DNA of 8,044 nucleotides, taken from an uncultured Persicitalea sp. (lineage in GTDB: Bacteria > Bacteroidota > Bacteroidia > Cytophagales > Spirosomataceae). Shown piece after piece: positions 5,350 to 8,044 of this stretch. Where the stretch lies: the NCBI GenBank assembly GCA_950075905.1, contig CATMVR010000207.1, forward strand, positions 1-8,044, given 5' to 3'. The position numbers and the translations under genes were made by a program. Within the stretch, counting starts at the first letter, position 1. Every line of letters starts with the position of its first letter. The notes beneath the pieces were generated by a model. That model was not told where the DNA came from and ran no database searches. It saw only the letters and a list, made by a program, of their open reading frames with translations.

Positions 5350-7437
5350 TTAGTGAAATAAACTTGCTGACGGGATGGGTTGCTCGGCGATACCGGGGCC
5401 CTGCCAGCTAAGGTTGAGCACAGGTTTTCCCTCCTTTTCTTTGTGATAATAGATCCGGATAGGATGGTAGCCCGCTTTGAGCAGGACCGTACCCGACACC
5501 GAGTTGACTCCCTTAGGTTGTATGGGCGGGTAGCTGCGATCAATGACCGTGGCGTCGTGCAGCCGGAGCAGGGAGGTTCCGTTGCCGTTCAGCGTAAACT
5601 GGTAGGTGCCGTCGGTAGGTACTTTCAGGTAGCCTTGCAGACAAACCATCCCTTCCCCGATTTTGACGTTTTGCTTTGCGTCAGCTTCGGTAATGACGCC
5701 GGAGGCCGAAGGAGTACGGGCGGTCAGGTTGGCTACCCAGGGAAAGTCTCCCTCGTGGGCCAGCCACCGGATGCCGGCAGTGGGGTTGGTGGGCTCCACA
5801 CTAGCCATGGGTTGCATGTCGTAGGGGCGGGGAGCCTCATTGTCAGGGCGCCGTATTTGAGAGCTCTTTGCCTTAAATTCCTTTTGCATAGCAGCATAGG
5901 CTTCTTCTGTGGCTAAATTACGGGTCTCCTGTGGGTCATTGACGACATTGTAAATTTCAAAATCATCGTCCGGCGATTTTATATTATAACGTACACCTGC
6001 GTAGTCGCCCAGTCTGATCTTCTGCATCTGGTTGCGGCGACGCGAGCGGTGGGTTGCGGCAAATTCGTCAAAGTCTGGTGTCGTGCCGTTGTTTTCGTAC
6101 TCTATGTACACAATACCCTGTTGCTGGGTACCTTTTCCGGTCAGCTCAGGTAACCGGGATACCCCGTCGGTACGGGCCGGGGCGGCAATCTGGGCGGCAT
6201 CGGCAAAGGTAGCCAGCCAGTCATACATGGCGCTGGGGGTATCGATCACCCGGTTGGGGGCAATGGTGCCCGGCCACTGCACCAGGGTGGGTACCCGCAC
6301 GCCGCCTTCCCATACGTCGCGCTTGATGCCGTCGTGCGGGCCAAAGCTGTTGAAGAAAGTAGGTTCGTAGGGCTCTTTCAAATAGGATTCGATGGAGGGA
6401 CCGTTGTCAGAAGTAAACACCACCAGCGTATTTTTGTCAATGTTCAGGTCTTTGAGTAGCTGCATAATATCGCCGATGCCGTCGTCGATGCGGCGGCATA
6501 GCGTGGCGTAGCGCTTATATACATCCGGCCAGGCTACTTCGGGAGTTTGCGGGTTTTTGTCATGATCGTAGGTAGCTTTGGCGTAGTCGGGGTGGATGTA
6601 AGAATCAGGTGTGCCCGAGGCGGTATTGATCATCTGACCTGCTTTGCCCAGCCATTTCAGGCCGCCATTCAGGCCGCTGCCTTTGGGGTAGGCCTGGGTA
6701 GGGAGTTCGAGTACGGCGTGTGGCACATCGTAAGCCAGGTACATGAAGAAAGGCGCCTCCTTTTTGCGGGCCTGCTCGGTGATCACCTGCTTGGCCTTGG
6801 CCGTCCAGAGGTCGGTGGTGAAGCTTTTGGCCAGACCGGCCGACACGTTGGACTTGTTTTCCCATACTTCTTTTTTACCGCGGTAGATACCCTCAACGGG
6901 ATAGTGCTCGTGACCATCTATGTGCCGGATGTAGGCGTAGGAGTAGTCGAAGCCGCGGTTGAGTGGGTGCGCGGGCCAGTTGGGCGCTTCGGCTCCCAGG
7001 CCCTGCAACCCCCACTTGCCTACCAGGCTGGTATGGTAGCCGGCCCGTTTGAGTACCGAGGGCATGGTGTGGGTTTCCTGCAGGGCCTTGTCAAACTGGT
7101 TGTTTCGCACGTTGGCGTGGCCCTGATGCACGCCCAGCATGAGCGACGCCCGCGAGGGCGCACAGACCGGGGCGGGGCAGTAGTGGTTGGTGAGCATGGC
7201 GCCGTTGGCGGCGATAGCGTCGAGAGATGGCGTAAACTGCCAGGGTTCGCTGCGGTCGTTGGCCTGGGCCCGTTGTTTTTGCCAGAAGGCCCCCACATCC
7301 CCCCAGCCCATGTCATCGACGAGAATAAAAATAATGTTGGGTTTTTGGTTTGTCTGTTCGGCCGTAGACTGAGCATAGGTGGCAGAGATACTCAGGGTAA
7401 GGAGTAGGAGCCATACCCCTTTTTTGACTATTTGCAT
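5350..7437 (-). CDS. Secreted formylglycine-dependent sulfatase with C-terminal PA14-like domain
   Basis: A 695-residue arylsulfatase-type enzyme (S1 family). Residues 1-22 form a Sec signal peptide (KK, then a hydrophobic run, cleavage after TYA). The catalytic domain begins with NIIFILVDDMGWGD, giving metal ligands D41 and D42. The sulfatase signature CAPSR at 92-96 supplies C92, which would be oxidised to formylglycine, with R96. Further sites are K141 (GKWG), H240 (DVPHA), D344 and N345 (SDNGP) and probably K372 (GIKRDVWEGG). DPQETRNLA at 501-509 is the usual end of the sulfatase fold. Residues about 590-695 (LQGYLKVPTDGTYQFTL ... GYHPIRIYY ... LNLSWQGPG) look like a PA14-type beta-sandwich, often a carbohydrate-binding module. 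A maturase is not in the window and must be elsewhere. It is the first gene of the operon with the GH5 gene. No clear -7 element was found in the 114 bases between its start and the upstream terminator. Confidence 0.93.
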   Translation of the reverse strand: MQIVKKGVWLLLLTLSISATYAQSTAEQTNQKPNIIFILVDDMGWGDVGAFWQKQRAQANDRSEPWQFTPSLDAIAANGAMLTNHYCPAPVCAPSRASLMLGVHQGHANVRNNQFDKALQETHTMPSVLKRAGYHTSLVGKWGLQGLGAEAPNWPAHPLNRGFDYSYAYIRHIDGHEHYPVEGIYRGKKEVWENKSNVSAGLAKSFTTDLWTAKAKQVITEQARKKEAPFFMYLAYDVPHAVLELPTQAYPKGSGLNGGLKWLGKAGQMINTASGTPDSYIHPDYAKATYDHDKNPQTPEVAWPDVYKRYATLCRRIDDGIGDIMQLLKDLNIDKNTLVVFTSDNGPSIESYLKEPYEPTFFNSFGPHDGIKRDVWEGGVRVPTLVQWPGTIAPNRVIDTPSAMYDWLATFADAAQIAAPARTDGVSRLPELTGKGTQQQGIVYIEYENNGTTPDFDEFAATHRSRRRNQMQKIRLGDYAGVRYNIKSPDDDFEIYNVVNDPQETRNLATEEAYAAMQKEFKAKSSQIRRPDNEAPRPYDMQPMASVEPTNPTAGIRWLAHEGDFPWVANLTARTPSASGVITEADAKQNVKIGEGMVCLQGYLKVPTDGTYQFTLNGNGTSLLRLHDATVIDRSYPPIQPKGVNSVSGTVLLKAGYHPIRIYYHKEKEGKPVLNLSWQGPGIAEQPIPSASLFH

Positions 7438-7551
7438 AGATGAGTTCTGGATAGCGGTAACCGGTTGCAGCTACCTGGGTAAAGGAAAAAACTGATTTCT
7501 TTTACTTTCATAGAGTCACGATGGCCGGAGGTTTACCCTATCAGGATGGGC

Positions 7552-7578
7552 AAAAAAATACCCCGGCCGGAGCCGGGG
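7552..7578 (-). terminator. Intrinsic terminator of the YceI-family gene
   Basis: CCCCGGC (7561-7567) pairs perfectly with GCCGGGG (7572-7578) around a CGGA loop. On the minus strand the stem is followed by UA and a run of seven U (complement of 7558-7552). It lies about 55 bases past the YceI stop codon and isolates that gene from the sulfatase operon. Confidence 0.92.
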
Positions 7579-7632
7579 CGGGTTGGGGAAGGTGTTTTAC
7601 TTAAAATTCAGTGCGGTGCTATACGAAAAGAA

Positions 7633-8044
7633 TTAGTTGCCTGCCACCAGTTTTACATCCATTTTCACATCATCAGATATGACCATATCCTGCATTGGAT
7701 GCTTGAAAGCCACCTCGTATTTGTTGCGGTCAAAGGTTAGCTCTCCCGAGATTACGGCCTGGCCATTTTGTTCGGAAATAACTACGTTCCGAACGGTTTC
7801 AGGATGGGTCACTCCCCGAATGGTGAGATTTCCCATTACCTCATCACCCTCGGAGCCGGTGATTTCAAAGGTAGCGTTGGGGTGTTCGGCTACGTTGAAA
7901 AAATCTGGCGATTTGAGGTGCCCCACCAGTTTTTCCGGGGTTTTATCCTCTTCCGCATTGAAATTATCGTCCGTGGGAGAGATGGAGGTTAAGTCCACCT
8001 CAAAGCTTCCGCCAGCTATTTTTCCATCCTGAATCGTCACCGAG
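7633..8044 (-). CDS. YceI-family protein, 3' part
   Basis: The last 136 codons of a gene that enters from the right edge; a GTG at 8040 is internal, since the frame stays open to the edge. The visible sequence follows the YceI family (PF04264) throughout: TIQDGKIAGGSFEVDLTSI, then GHLKSPDFFNVAEHPNATFEITG, GNLTIRGVTHPETV, FDRNKYEVAF and a final strand pair SDDVKMDVKLVA. YceI proteins are lipocalin-like beta barrels that bind polyisoprenoid or other lipid ligands, usually in the periplasm; the expected signal peptide would lie outside the window. The gene ends in TAA and has a strong terminator, so it is a unit separate from the sulfatase operon. The ligand and cellular role are not evident. 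Confidence 0.92.
   Translation of the reverse strand, partial: SVTIQDGKIAGGSFEVDLTSISPTDDNFNAEEDKTPEKLVGHLKSPDFFNVAEHPNATFEITGSEGDEVMGNLTIRGVTHPETVRNVVISEQNGQAVISGELTFDRNKYEVAFKHPMQDMVISDDVKMDVKLVAGN

Noticed and set aside
6547..7407. Long plus-strand open frame of 286 codons opposite the sulfatase gene
   Set aside because: It is antisense to the conserved sulfatase core, including the CAPSR site, and its low-complexity product has no family resemblance.
7458..7466. AACCGGTT palindrome upstream of the sulfatase gene
   Set aside because: An 8-base palindrome is too short to support an operator without a second copy or conservation data.

Overview
The window most likely comes from a Bacteroidota genome, probably of the Cytophagales (a Spirosoma/Dyadobacter-like relative). 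This is inferred from the protein families, from Tat-exported carbohydrate enzymes next to a sulfatase, from AT-rich spacers between moderately GC-rich genes, from weak or absent Shine-Dalgarno sequences, and from a TAnnTTTG-type promoter element. No rRNA, tRNA, CRISPR array or transposase gene is visible.

Left part (1-1863): the 5' end of a ribosome hibernation factor gene of the HPF/RaiA type (minus strand, cut by the window edge) is divergent from a 388-residue protein of the bacterial archaeo-eukaryotic release factor-like (baeRF) group. Another bacterial aeRF1 relative, Balon, is a hibernation factor. The pair is therefore a candidate ribosome hibernation or rescue locus and is the most interesting point here. 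The baeRF-like gene converges on a Tat-exported TIM-barrel sugar isomerase/epimerase-like gene. The space between them is filled by an inverted pair of degenerate octamer tandem arrays around a strong hairpin, and the outer ends of the arrays include the stop codons of both genes.

Middle part (1861-4194): all genes are on the minus strand. They are the TIM-barrel protein with its own candidate promoter, a DUF3891 protein, and an 87-residue charged helical protein just upstream of the DUF3891 gene. A strong hairpin followed by a U-rich tract separates these from the polysaccharide genes to the right.

Right part (4195-8044): a two-gene minus-strand operon encodes a secreted formylglycine-type sulfatase with a C-terminal PA14-like domain, followed after 9 bases by a Tat-exported GH5 glycoside hydrolase. 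Together they suggest desulfation and cleavage of a sulfated polysaccharide, although no SusC/SusD pair is in view. Upstream lies a very good intrinsic terminator and the 3' part of a YceI-family gene that runs off the right edge.
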